Shown here piece after piece: positions 16,173 through 23,875 of a stretch of 38,038 nucleotides of DNA. The notes beneath the pieces are model-generated. The model saw only the letters and a list, made by a program, of their open reading frames with translations, did not search any database and was not told the DNA's origin. Origin of the DNA: DASUZB01 sp036377075 (GTDB lineage Bacteria; Actinomycetota; CALGFH01); assembly GCA_036377075.1 (NCBI GenBank), contig DASUZB010000006.1, forward strand, positions 1-38,038, read 5' to 3'. Numbering within the stretch: position 1 is the first letter of the stretch; the number at the start of each line of letters is the position of its first letter. The translations under genes and the position numbers were made by a program.

Positions 16173-16319
16173 ATGACCGAAACCGAACTCGGAGCCGCCC
16201 GCGCCCGGAGGTCCTTGGGCCGGATGCGTGCAGTCGCAGCAGTGTGTGGTGGTGGCGGCTCGGACTGCCAGTTCCACTACGACGCCACCATCACCCTGCT
16301 GACGTACACCGACCTGTAG
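16173..16319 (+). CDS. Small ORF of unknown function (48 residues)
   Basis: An ATG at 16173, preceded by GGGGAA at suitable spacing, opens 48 codons to TAG at 16317. The N-terminal half is basic (AARARRSLGRMRAV). It then has CGGGGSDC and a C-terminus rich in Thr, Ile and Leu. I recognise no family. It could be a real small protein coupled to the DsrE-like gene, a truncated remnant, or chance. An ABC exporter follows after a repeat module, so an exported peptide is conceivable, but no modification enzymes are nearby. Confidence 0.35.
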   Translation: MTETELGAARARRSLGRMRAVAAVCGGGGSDCQFHYDATITLLTYTDL

Positions 16320-16353
16320 CGCCACCTGGCCGGAGCGCCAGGCACCAGATCCC

Positions 16354-16402
16354 GGCGGAGGGCGGGCCATGCGGCCCGCCCTCCGCCAGGGTGAGGAAAA
16401 CC
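16354..16402. repeat. Perfect 15-bp-stem hairpin plus shared repeat module (copy C)
   Basis: GGCGGAGGGCGGGCC (16354-16368) and GGCCCGCCCTCCGCC (16373-16387) form a perfect 15-bp stem around the loop ATGC. They are followed by GGTGAGG-AAAA-CCCCACC, a near-perfect second hairpin. The segment from 16361 to 16402 closely matches the module at 12462-12510. It lies between the 48-codon ORF and the ABC transporter, where it could act as a strong terminator. Confidence 0.7.
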
Positions 16403-16494
16403 CCACCAAGAGCCCGCCGGGTGCCCCACCGACAGCGCGGCCGCGCCCTGACAGGGTGTCGGCCAACCAGACGAGCACGAAGGAGGGCGGAGAC

Positions 16495-17415
16495 GTGATC
16501 GAGGTGCGCGGGCTGACCAAGCGGTACGGGGACAAGCTCGCCGTCGACGACCTGACGTTCACCGTGCGGCCGGGGATCGTCACGGGCTTCCTGGGCCCGA
16601 ACGGTGCCGGGAAGTCGACCACCATGCGGCTGATCCTCGGGCTGGACGCGCCGACCCGTGGGTCGGCGACCGTCAACGGCAGGCCGTACCGGGAGCACGC
16701 CGCGCCGCTGCGCGAGGTGGGCGCCGTGCTGGAGGCCCGCTCGGTCCACCCGGGCCGCAGCGCCTACAACCACCTGCTGGCGCTCGCCCAGACCTGCGGC
16801 ATCCCCCGGTCCCGGGTGGACGAGGTCGTCGACGCGGTGGGCCTGCGCGAGGTGGCTCGCAAGCGCGCGGGCGGCTTCTCCCTCGGCATGGGGCAGCGGC
16901 TGGGCATCGCCACGGCGCTGCTGGGCGACCCGCGTACGGTCATCCTCGACGAGCCGCTCAACGGCCTCGACACCGAGGGCATCCGCTGGATCCGGTCGCT
17001 GCTGCGCAGCCTCGCCGCCGAGGGCAGGACCGTCTTCGTCTCCTCGCACCTGATGAACGAGATGGCCCTGACCGCCCAGCACCTGGTCGTCATCGGCCGG
17101 GGGCGGCTGATCGCCGACAGCGGCGTCGAGGAGCTCGTCGCCGGCGCCGCGCGCAAGCTCGTCCGGGTGCGCAGCACCGACCCCGACGGCCTCGCGGCGC
17201 TGCTCCGCTCGCCGGACGTCACCGTGTCGCCAGCCGGTGACGGCGCCCTGAGCGTGACGGGGCTGACCACCGACCAGGTCGGCACCGTCGCCGGCGCCGC
17301 CGGGATCACCTTGCTCGAGCTCACCGCCGAGCAGGCCTCGCTGGAGGACGCCTTCATGGAGCTCACCCAGGACGCGGTCGAGTTCCGCGCGCCCAGCAAA
17401 GGAGGGAACCGATGA
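16495..17415 (+). CDS. ABC transporter ATP-binding protein (DrrA/BcrA-like)
   Basis: The 306-residue ATPase has Walker A GPNGAGKST (about residues 36-44), a Q-loop-region ARSVHPGRSA, and a signature region FSLGMGQRLGIATALLGDP in which the usual LSGGQ is replaced by SLGMG. Walker B is VILDEPLNGLD and the switch His lies in VFVSSHLMNE. The replaced signature (S-L-G-M-G-Q) is common in the bacitracin/daunorubicin-type export ATPases. The C-terminal ~90 residues form a small regulatory domain. The GTG at 16495 follows AAGGAGGGCGG. The stop overlaps the permease start (ATGA), so the two make one exporter. The substrate is unknown; antibiotic or lipid export is typical for the group. Confidence 0.9.
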   Translation: MIEVRGLTKRYGDKLAVDDLTFTVRPGIVTGFLGPNGAGKSTTMRLILGLDAPTRGSATVNGRPYREHAAPLREVGAVLEARSVHPGRSAYNHLLALAQTCGIPRSRVDEVVDAVGLREVARKRAGGFSLGMGQRLGIATALLGDPRTVILDEPLNGLDTEGIRWIRSLLRSLAAEGRTVFVSSHLMNEMALTAQHLVVIGRGRLIADSGVEELVAGAARKLVRVRSTDPDGLAALLRSPDVTVSPAGDGALSVTGLTTDQVGTVAGAAGITLLELTAEQASLEDAFMELTQDAVEFRAPSKGGNR

Positions 17416-18242
17416 CCGGGATCACGGAAGCAACCGCAAACGCCCTGCCGGGCGGCCGCGCGCCCCAGCGGGTGACCCTGGCGCGGGTGGTGCGCTCGGA
17501 GTGGACCAAGCTGCGCTCCCTGCCGTCGACCGCCTGGTCGCTGCTGGCGGCCGTGGTGCTGCTGGTCGTCTTCGGCGCGCTGTACTCCCTGCTCAGGGTC
17601 ACCAGGCCGCCGCACGACCCGGCCGCCGCGGCGAGCTTCGACCCGACCGCGATCAGCCTCGGCGGCGTCCGGCTGGCGGAGCTGGCGGTCGGCGTTCTCG
17701 GGGTGCTGCTGGTCACCGGCGAGTACGCCACCGGCATGATCCGGACCAGCCTGACGGCGGTCCCGACGCGGCTGCCGGTGCTGTGGGGCAAGGCGATCGT
17801 CTTCGCCGTCACCACGCTGACGCTGTGCCTCCCCGCGGCCTTCGCCGCCTTCCTCGTCGGCCAGTCGATCCTGTCGTCCGAGCACCTCGACACGACCCTC
17901 GGCCAGCCGGGCACGGCGCGGGCGGTGCTCGGCAGCGCGCTGTACCTGACCGCCGTCGGCCTGCTCGGGCTGGGCCTCGGCGCCCTGCTGCGCAACACCG
18001 GCGGGGGGATCGCCGCGCTCTTCGGCGTGCAGTTCGGCCTGCAGATCGTCGCGGGCCTCCTGCCGGAGACCTGGTCGGACCAGGTCACCAGGTACCTGCC
18101 CGCCCCGGCCGGCATCGCCGTCACCTACGTGCGGCCCGACCCGCTGTCGCTCGGCCCCTGGACCGGGTTCGCCCTGCTGTGCCTGTACATCGCCGTGCTG
18201 CTGGGGCTCGCCGCCTGGCTGCTGCGCCGCCGGGACGCCTGA
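17412..18242 (+). CDS. ABC-2-type permease
   Basis: The 276-residue membrane protein begins with a cytoplasmic stretch (LARVVRSEWTKLRSLPSTAW), the typical first helix entry of ABC-2 permeases. Hydrophobic segments follow near residues 35-60 (LLAAVVLLVVFGALYSLL), 85-105, 130-155, 175-195, 200-215 and 245-270. It should pair as a dimer with the ATPase encoded immediately upstream to export a hydrophobic compound or move lipid. The start overlaps the ATPase stop by four bases. Repeat copy B starts at the base after its stop codon. Confidence 0.9.
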   Translation: MTGITEATANALPGGRAPQRVTLARVVRSEWTKLRSLPSTAWSLLAAVVLLVVFGALYSLLRVTRPPHDPAAAASFDPTAISLGGVRLAELAVGVLGVLLVTGEYATGMIRTSLTAVPTRLPVLWGKAIVFAVTTLTLCLPAAFAAFLVGQSILSSEHLDTTLGQPGTARAVLGSALYLTAVGLLGLGLGALLRNTGGGIAALFGVQFGLQIVAGLLPETWSDQVTRYLPAPAGIAVTYVRPDPLSLGPWTGFALLCLYIAVLLGLAAWLLRRRDA

Positions 18243-18447
18243 CAGGTTTAGGGAGGTGGGCCGGAGCCGCGCGCTGGCTGGACTTCAGGAGCGACGCAGG
18301 GCCGCAGAGCATCAGGTTTAGGGAGGTGGGCCGGAGCCGCGCGCTGGCTGGACGGAGGAGCGACGGAGGAGCCCCTGGCGACGACGGAGCGACGGGGGAA
18401 GCCAGCGCACGAAGCGGCGCAGGCCCACCGACCGTTTGAACAAAGGA
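18243..18447 (+). repeat. Dispersed intergenic repeat, copy B (candidate structured RNA)
   Basis: The element starts at the base after the permease stop and ends in the ribosome binding site (AAAGGAG) of the next gene. A 41-bp unit is perfectly repeated at 18243-18283 and 18313-18353. The second unit can pair with the 3' end: GGTGGGCC (18325-18332) with GGCCCACC (18422-18429), GCCGC (18336-18340) with GCGGC (18414-18418), and GCGCTGGCT (18341-18349) with AGCCAGCGC (18400-18408). This closes a 105-nt hairpin with a purine-rich apex carrying GGAGGAGCGACGGAGGAG. Copy A (12520-12663) keeps the same fold and length, with one compensatory pair change. Confidence 0.85.
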
Positions 18448-18454
18448 GATCAAC

Positions 18455-19513
18455 GTGACACGGAAACCATGGAAGGTCGCCGCCGCCGTCGTCGCGGGCA
18501 TGGCGGTGAGCTGGGGCCTGTACCTGGCTCCCGCCAGCGGAGCCAGCCAGACCGGGGCCGACCGGAGTGGGCTGGCCCGGTTCCAGCGGCAGCACCTGGA
18601 CTGGCACGCCTGCCAGCAAGGACCGCAGGACGAGGACGGCCAGGTCCTCGACTAGGCAGGCGCGCAGTGCGCCGACGTCACGGTGCCGCTCGACTACGCC
18701 CGGCCGGGCGGGCGTACCACCTCGGTGGCCATCTCCCGGCTGAAGGCGACCGACAGCGCCGTCCGGATCGGCCCCATGATCATCAACCTGGGCGGGCCCG
18801 CCATCCCCGTGCTCGCCAGGGTGGTGGACGCGCGCCAGGCGATGGGGGAGACCGGTGCCCGCTTCGACCTGGTCGGCATGGACGCGCGCTTCACCGGGCG
18901 CAGCACCCCGCTGGACTGCGGCTGGCCGGCCAGCTGGAGCCCGCGCTCGGCCGGCGCCACCCGGAGGAGCTTCGACCGGATGGTGGGGCTGGCGCAGGCC
19001 GCCGCCACCGGCAGCGCCGAGCCGACCCCGGAGCTCGACCGCGCCCTGGCCGGCGTGCTGACCGGCGCCGACTCGGCCTTCCACAGCGGGCAGACCGCCA
19101 TCCAGTGCGCCGACGAGGCGGTGCCACGCGACCCGGAGTGGTACTGGCGCGACCTCCAGGCGCGCCGCGCCCACCACCCGCTGTTCGGCCCGCTCGACCG
19201 CATGATCTCGCCCTGCGCGTTCTGGCCGGCCAGCCCCGAGCAGCCACCCGTCCGGGTCCACAACGACGTGCCGGCGCTGATCGTGAACGCCGACGGGGAC
19301 GTCAACGCCACCCCCGAGCTGAACCAGGCGATGCACCGGGCGCTGAGCGGCTCCCGCCTGATCACCCTCGAGGGCGTCCGCACCCACGGCGTCTACCTGT
19401 TCCAGGGCGCCGCCTGCGTCGACGACACCGTCGACGCCTTCGACGCGATCACCACCGACCGCCCCGGCATCCTGCCCGCCGGTGACCTCACCTGCGCCAG
19501 GCCGGGCTCCTGA
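18455..19513 (+). pseudogene. Secreted TAP-family alpha/beta hydrolase, decayed (in-frame amber and lost catalytic core)
   Basis: A GTG at 18455 with a strong AAAGGAG site opens a signal-peptide-like N-terminus (AAAVVAGMAVSWGLYLA). Residue 67 is a TAG (18653-18655), after which the same frame continues to 19513. The product resembles the tripeptidyl-aminopeptidase-like hydrolases: CADVTVPLDYARP, then GARFDLVGMDARFTGRSTPL, and a C-terminal PALIVNADGDVNATPELNQA with GVRTHGVYL, where the acid and His lie. The G-x-S-x-G nucleophile segment expected between about residues 165 and 330 of the intact family is missing, and the oxyanion GGPG-x-SG is altered to GGPAIPV. So it has both a nonsense codon and an in-frame internal deletion. 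It lies next to repeat copy B. Confidence 0.8.
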
Positions 19514-19530
19514 GCGGCGGGTAGCGAGCC

Positions 19531-20025
19531 CTACGGCTGCCCGGCGGCGCGCTGCTGGGTGCGCTCCTCGACGGCGCGGTCCTCCAGCGCCTGGCGGACC
19601 GCGTCGTCGAGGGCGTGCAGGGCACGGGCCAGGTCCCGTTCGGCGATGGGCAGCGCCGCGCGGACGCGCTCGATCGCGTCGACGAAGGCGACCATGGCCC
19701 GGTGGTGGGCGGCGACCCCGTCCTCGGTCAGGGAGACCAGGTACGAGCGGCTGTCGGCCGGGTTGCGGGAGCGCAGGGCGTGGCCGCGGGCGGTCATGCC
19801 GCGCACGTAGTCCGACGCGGTGGTCAGCGGCATCCCCATGACCTGCGCCAGCTCGCTGATGGTCAGCGGCCCCACCTCCAGCACGGCGCTGTACGCCGCG
19901 TACTCGTCCGGCCGCAGGCCGCTGCCTGCCATCGCGTGGACGAGCAGGGCACGAACCCGGTTGCCGACGGTGAACACGTCGAACAGGACGGAGATCCGGC
20001 GGCGCCGGTCGAGGTGGTGGGTCAC
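19531..20025 (-). CDS. MarR-family transcriptional regulator
   Basis: The 164-residue protein has the MarR layout: an N-terminal dimerisation helix, then LRPDEYAAYSAVLEVGPLTI, the recognition region SELAQVMGMPLTTASDYVRG (about residues 60-85), and the wing with RNPADSRSYLVSLTEDG (about 90-110). The GTG at 20025 is the best start, since the region upstream is rich in regulatory signal and has no earlier homology. It is divergent from a lipoprotein hydrolase. A perfect 22-bp palindrome lies in the gap, 54 bp from this start, suggesting autoregulation and control of the hydrolase. It is convergent with the decayed hydrolase. Confidence 0.85.
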   Translation of the reverse strand: MTHHLDRRRRISVLFDVFTVGNRVRALLVHAMAGSGLRPDEYAAYSAVLEVGPLTISELAQVMGMPLTTASDYVRGMTARGHALRSRNPADSRSYLVSLTEDGVAAHHRAMVAFVDAIERVRAALPIAERDLARALHALDDAVRQALEDRAVEERTQQRAAGQP

Positions 20026-20078
20026 GGCGCTGAGTGTGCCCGTCCTGGGCCGAGGCGCAAACCCGCCGAGCAGGTTTC

Positions 20079-20100
20079 GATGCTCCGGATCCGGAGCATC
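20079..20100. promoter_or_regulatory. 22-bp perfect palindrome, operator candidate for the MarR regulator
   Basis: From 20079 to 20100 the sequence is a perfect palindrome with half-site GATGCTCCGGA. It lies in the 117-bp gap between the divergent MarR and hydrolase starts. Its size and symmetry suit a winged-helix dimer, and it would overlap the likely promoters of both genes. Confidence 0.7.
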
Positions 20101-20142
20101 TATCCCGGGACCGGAGCGGATCGCGGCGGTGGGAGGCGGCCG

Positions 20143-21162
20143 ATGGTGGGACCTGGACGCGGTGGCCCGAGGACCCGGCGTGGGCGCGTGGCCGCCGGGC
20201 TGCTCGCCGGCCTGCTGCTGGTCGCCGGCTGCGGAGGAGGCAGCCGGGCGCGGGACCAGGGCGGCTCGGCCGCGCCGTCCGCGGCCAAGGCGGTCGCGCC
20301 GCCGGCGGCGCCGGCCGAGGGCCCCGGCGGCGGCCCGCGGCGCCACGCCGGCGTGCGCACCACCGAGGTCAGCGGCTCCCCTGGCGCCGTGACCATCTTC
20401 GAGCCGAGCCGGCCGACGCCCCGCCGCGCGCCGGTGGTGGTCTTCACCCAGGGCGTCGCCCCGGACTCCTACCGGGGCTGGATCGACCACCTGGTCGGGC
20501 GCGGCAGCATCGTGGTCTTCCAGGAGCAGCCGTTCGAAGCGGTGGACCTGGCCGAGCGGCGCAAGGGACCGGTGGCCGGGCTGCGGGCGGCGGTGCGGGC
20601 GCTGGCGGGGCACGGGCACGTCACCCCCGAGTGGGACCGGCTGGTGCTGGTGGGCCACTCGATCGGCGCCAACATGTCGGCCCAGCTCGCCGTCGACAGC
20701 GGCGCGGCGCACCTGCCGCGTCCCAAGGCGCTGTTCCTGCTGCAGCCGCCCGCCGAGGACCCCGACAGCATGCGGGTGCTGCGCGGGATCACCCCGTCGA
20801 GCCTGGTGCTGGTGCTGGCCGCCGACCAGGACGACCGGGTCGGCCTGGAGGGTCCGAAGGCCCTCTGGGCCGCGCTCGGCCGGATCCCGCCGTCCAACAA
20901 GGACTACGTGCTGGTCCGCAGCGACCAGCACGGCACGCCGGCGCTGCTCGCCGACCACTTCCTGTCGCTCAGCGGCAGCGACAACCCGCCGGACGCGCTC
21001 GACTTCTACGGTCCCTGGAAGCTGCTCGACGCGCTGCAGGGCTGCGCCATCCGGCACCAGGACTGCGGCGTCGCGCTCGGCGGCACCGACCAGCAGCGCT
21101 TCATGGGCCGCTGGAGCGACGGCGTCGCGGTGACCCCGCTCCAGGTCACCGAGGCGCCGTGA
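20143..21162 (+). CDS. Lipoprotein alpha/beta hydrolase
   Basis: The 339-residue protein has a signal peptide ending in the lipobox LLVAGC (Cys near residue 30), so it is probably anchored outside the membrane. An Ala/Pro-rich linker follows to about residue 70. The hydrolase fold has APVVVFTQGVAPDSY, nucleophile elbow VLVGHSIGAN (Ser near residue 176), LVLVLAADQDDRVG with a likely acid, and VRSDQHGTPALLADH with the His. The substrate is unknown; esterase or dienelactone-hydrolase-like activity is usual. The ATG at 20143 follows GGGAGGCGG. The divergent MarR gene and the palindrome between them point to its regulation. Confidence 0.8.
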   Translation: MVGPGRGGPRTRRGRVAAGLLAGLLLVAGCGGGSRARDQGGSAAPSAAKAVAPPAAPAEGPGGGPRRHAGVRTTEVSGSPGAVTIFEPSRPTPRRAPVVVFTQGVAPDSYRGWIDHLVGRGSIVVFQEQPFEAVDLAERRKGPVAGLRAAVRALAGHGHVTPEWDRLVLVGHSIGANMSAQLAVDSGAAHLPRPKALFLLQPPAEDPDSMRVLRGITPSSLVLVLAADQDDRVGLEGPKALWAALGRIPPSNKDYVLVRSDQHGTPALLADHFLSLSGSDNPPDALDFYGPWKLLDALQGCAIRHQDCGVALGGTDQQRFMGRWSDGVAVTPLQVTEAP

Positions 21163-21258
21163 TAGCCGGACCCAGAACGGGTAGGACGGGACAGCAGGCG
21201 CGCGACCACGGGGTCCGCCGACCCCGCCGGCGCGCCCGACGGCAGGAGGTGCCCAGCG

Positions 21259-21726
21259 ATGCCGATCGCCAGCCTCGACGACTGGCTCATGTTCCTCCAC
21301 GTGCTCGCCGCGATGGTCTGGGTGGGTGGCCTCGTGGCGCTGAACGCGTTCGCGGTCCTCGCGCTGCGGGCCGGCGACCGCGACGCGGTCGCCCGCTTCG
21401 CCGGCAGCTTCCGCACCATCGGACCGTTCGTGCTGATGCCGGCGGCCATCGCCGTCCTGGTCTTCGGGGTCTGGATGGTCCTGGTCGAGGAGGCCTGGAC
21501 CTTCGAGCAGACCTGGATCTGGCTCGCCGTGCTGCTGCTGGTCGCCGCCGTCCTGGTCGGCGCCATCTTCCTGAGCCGCGCGGCGCTCGCCGCGCAGCGC
21601 GCGCTCGACGCCGGCGACCTCACCCGGGCCACCACCCAGCTGCGGCGCTGGTCCTGGGGCATCCGCCTGATCATCCTGCTGCTGGTCGTCGCGACCTGGG
21701 ACATGGTCTTCAAGCCAGGGGCCTAG
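21259..21726 (+). CDS. Small integral membrane protein (DUF2269-like)
   Basis: The 155-residue protein has four hydrophobic segments: LMFLHVLAAMVWVGGLVALN (about residues 10-30), TIGPFVLMPAAIAVLVFGVW (about 54-75), WIWLAVLLLVAAVLVGAIFL (about 85-108) and IRLIILLLVVATWDM (about 135-150). The first helix carries His and Trp in an H-V-L-A-A-M-V-W-V-G-G pattern seen in predicted membrane proteins of the DUF2269 group. No enzymatic motif is visible. The ATG at 21259 follows AGGAGGTG. It ends 15 bp from the stop of the convergent haloperoxidase-like gene. Confidence 0.7.
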   Translation: MPIASLDDWLMFLHVLAAMVWVGGLVALNAFAVLALRAGDRDAVARFAGSFRTIGPFVLMPAAIAVLVFGVWMVLVEEAWTFEQTWIWLAVLLLVAAVLVGAIFLSRAALAAQRALDAGDLTRATTQLRRWSWGIRLIILLLVVATWDMVFKPGA

Positions 21727-21741
21727 GGTCCTGGAACGGCG

Positions 21742-23046
21742 TCAGCCGGCAGGCTGGAGGGCGTGGTCGACCACGAACCGCCCCACCCGCGTGCCGAGGA
21801 CCGAGCCCGCCACGTCGGAGCTGCGGAAGTGGAACCCCGCCCAGACCCTGGCGTCGTTGACCTCGCGGAGCACGTCCGCGAAGCGCCGGTAGGAGCGGGT
21901 CTGGCCGGTGACCAGGCTGTCCAGCGAGAAGTCGACCCGCCCCGAGCCGAACAGGGCGCTGAGGACCGTGGTCACCGCGCCGCTGTGGCACGCGTGGGCC
22001 GAGGGATACTCGGGGAACGGCGGGGTGGTCCGCAGCGGTGTCCAGGATGGGTCCGGAGCGGTCGCCGGGTTGCCGTCGGTCGCCGCCCTGGGGATGGCGT
22101 GGACGGGACGCCAGAACCGGTAGTGGAACTTGGCGTCGAAGCAGGCGATCATGCCGTCCCCGCCGGCCAGGTGGGCCAGGGCCAGCATCCTGGCGGTCTG
22201 GACCGCGTTCAGGTCTTCGCTGGCCGCCAGGCGCAGCATGCCCCGGTTCCACTGGGCGATGTCGTTGTCGGTCCAGAACAGCGCGGTGGCGGTCTGTTCC
22301 GGCGTCCTGACGGTGCTGTCGGCCCTCCCGTACCGCAGGACCTCGTCGTAGTCCCTGGCGTAGCGCCTGCTGGTGAGCGGCGCGGGCGCGGCCGGGCGGA
22401 ACTGGTCGGCGCCGCGGAGCACCAGCGGACGGACGTGGGGCAGGTTGGTCCCGAGCACGACCGGACCGGTCGGCTCGTACACGCCGGGTCCCGGTGGGGC
22501 CTGGACGTAGGGGACGACGGCGTTGCGGCCGTCGTCCGCCCGTAGCCGCAGGATCCCCTGGGCGACCCGCGCGCCAACGGCGATGCCGTCGGCCTTGGCG
22601 CGGCCGTCCGGGATGGCGGCGAGGTAGGCGGCGTAGGTGGCGTCGAGGCCGGCGTCGCCACCCTGCTGGTCGGGGAAGAGCCCAACGAGGACCCCGTGCG
22701 CCGCGGTGGCCACCGCGGCCGCGAGCGAGGTGTGGCGGGGGGCGTCGAGCCGCACGGCGTACGGGCGGTAGCCGCCGTCCACCGCCACGGTCGCGTCGTA
22801 GATCGCCGCGTGCACGATGCCCATCAGCACCGCACCCTCACCCGGGAACTTCTTGGCCACGACGACGACCGAGTTCTGCGCGACGAGGCTCCAGTCCACG
22901 ACGGCGCCGGCCGGGTCGCCCCCGGTCGCGGCGGCCCGCTGGCTCGCCGCCCGGCCGGTCGTCGCGGCCGAGGCTGACGGCGGAACCGCGGCAGCGACCA
23001 ACCCGCCGAGCACCAGCGCGACGGCGAGCGCCCGATGCCGTGCCAT
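21742..23046 (-). CDS. Secreted vanadium-dependent haloperoxidase / PAP2-fold enzyme
   Basis: The 434-residue protein starts with a signal peptide (LAVALVLGGLVAAAVPPSASA) and should be exported. The vanadate/phosphate-site motifs of the PAP2/haloperoxidase superfamily appear in order: K-x6-R-P in KFHYRFWRP (Lys near 306), PSAH in EYPSAHACHSG (His near 351), and R-x5-H in RVWAGFHF (His near 406, the residue that binds vanadium or accepts phosphate). Such proteins oxidise halides with H2O2, or act as phosphatases. The PSAH variant, with Ala for the usual Gly, is common in actinobacterial members. Which activity applies cannot be told. Start ATG 23046 is preceded by GAGGGGGA. Confidence 0.85.
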   Translation of the reverse strand: MARHRALAVALVLGGLVAAAVPPSASAATTGRAASQRAAATGGDPAGAVVDWSLVAQNSVVVVAKKFPGEGAVLMGIVHAAIYDATVAVDGGYRPYAVRLDAPRHTSLAAAVATAAHGVLVGLFPDQQGGDAGLDATYAAYLAAIPDGRAKADGIAVGARVAQGILRLRADDGRNAVVPYVQAPPGPGVYEPTGPVVLGTNLPHVRPLVLRGADQFRPAAPAPLTSRRYARDYDEVLRYGRADSTVRTPEQTATALFWTDNDIAQWNRGMLRLAASEDLNAVQTARMLALAHLAGGDGMIACFDAKFHYRFWRPVHAIPRAATDGNPATAPDPSWTPLRTTPPFPEYPSAHACHSGAVTTVLSALFGSGRVDFSLDSLVTGQTRSYRRFADVLREVNDARVWAGFHFRSSDVAGSVLGTRVGRFVVDHALQPAG

Positions 23047-23126
23047 TTGCGTCCCCCTCCACTTGGTCCGTGTCGGGGGACAGGTTCGACCTGCCAGCTT
23101 GGCGGGCGATAGACCAGGAAGTGAAC

Positions 23127-23840
23127 CTAACGGACCGCCGGGACCATGGCCGGTGGCGCCGTGGCGGCCCCGCCGGCCGCGTCCGCGAACTGGCTCACGC
23201 CGATCCACCCGCCGAACGCGCGGCGCAGCTCGCTCTTCCCGGCCACCGTCACCGACCCCTCGCGGACCGCGTCCCCCATGCCGACGTAGCCGAGGTAGAC
23301 CTGGGTGAAGGCGCGCACCTCGGTGGTGACGTCCAGGTCGACCTCGAAGCCGGGGTCGCTGAGGCACAGGTCGACCTCGGGCCGGTGCAGCACCAGCCAG
23401 AAGCGCTCCGTCTGGGCGCCGCGGAACTCGAAGCGGACAGTGAGCCGCTCCGGCGGCAGCCGCTCGACCCGGATGCGGCGGCGCACGAACCACATCAGCA
23501 GGCGGCAGTCGAGGTTGTCCGGCCGCAGCTCCCTGGCCACCCAGCGCCAGCCCCAGCGTCCGAGGGCCTCCACCACGGGGCGGAACTGCTCCCCGGCGTC
23601 GGTGAGGTGGTACTCCGACCCCCGCCCGGTGCGGGCCGGCCGCCGCTCGACCAGCCCCGCCCGCTCGAGCGAGCCGAGCCGCTGCACCAGCAGCGCCCGC
23701 GGGATGCGGGGCAGCCCACGCTGCAGCTCGCTGAACCGGTGGCTGCCGGCCAGCAGCTCGCGCAGGATCAACGGCGTCCACCGTTCGGCGAACACCTCGG
23801 ACGCCAGCGCCACCGGGCAAAACTGACTGTATCCCCGCAT
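23127..23840 (-). CDS. HxlR-family regulator with C-terminal SCP2-like domain
   Basis: The 237-residue protein opens with FCPVALASEVFAERWTPLIL, the HxlR hallmark with its N-terminal Cys. The winged helix continues to about residue 100 (LLVQRLGSLERAGLVERRPA, then YHLTDAGEQFRPVVEAL). Residues about 115-225 (FEFRGAQTERFWLVLHRPEV, then VYLGYVGMGDAV) resemble a sterol-carrier-protein-2-like lipid-binding domain, which is fused to HxlR in many actinobacteria. The Cys could make it thiol- or quinone-responsive, and the SCP2 part could bind a hydrophobic effector. The start lies 36 bp from a 15-bp inverted repeat, likely its own operator. Confidence 0.85.
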   Translation of the reverse strand: MRGYSQFCPVALASEVFAERWTPLILRELLAGSHRFSELQRGLPRIPRALLVQRLGSLERAGLVERRPARTGRGSEYHLTDAGEQFRPVVEALGRWGWRWVARELRPDNLDCRLLMWFVRRRIRVERLPPERLTVRFEFRGAQTERFWLVLHRPEVDLCLSDPGFEVDLDVTTEVRAFTQVYLGYVGMGDAVREGSVTVAGKSELRRAFGGWIGVSQFADAAGGAATAPPAMVPAVR

Positions 23841-23875
23841 GCCAGGAGCGTGCGCCGGCCCGTCGGAGCGGTCAA

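Noticed and set aside
12466..16176. Very long plus-strand open frame (1236 codons) over the SARP gene
   Set aside because: It runs antisense to a protein with clear SARP, NB-ARC and TPR motifs. Its translation is low-complexity Gly/Ala/Val/Gln with no domain. High GC leaves antisense frames open.
18653..18655. TAG as a recoded sense codon (pyrrolysine or suppression)
   Set aside because: The same gene has also lost its catalytic serine segment, there is no sign of recoding machinery, and decay explains both defects.
19531..21300. 589-codon minus-strand frame joining the MarR gene to upstream sequence
   Set aside because: Only the last 164 codons have MarR homology. The rest lies antisense to the lipoprotein hydrolase and is compositional.
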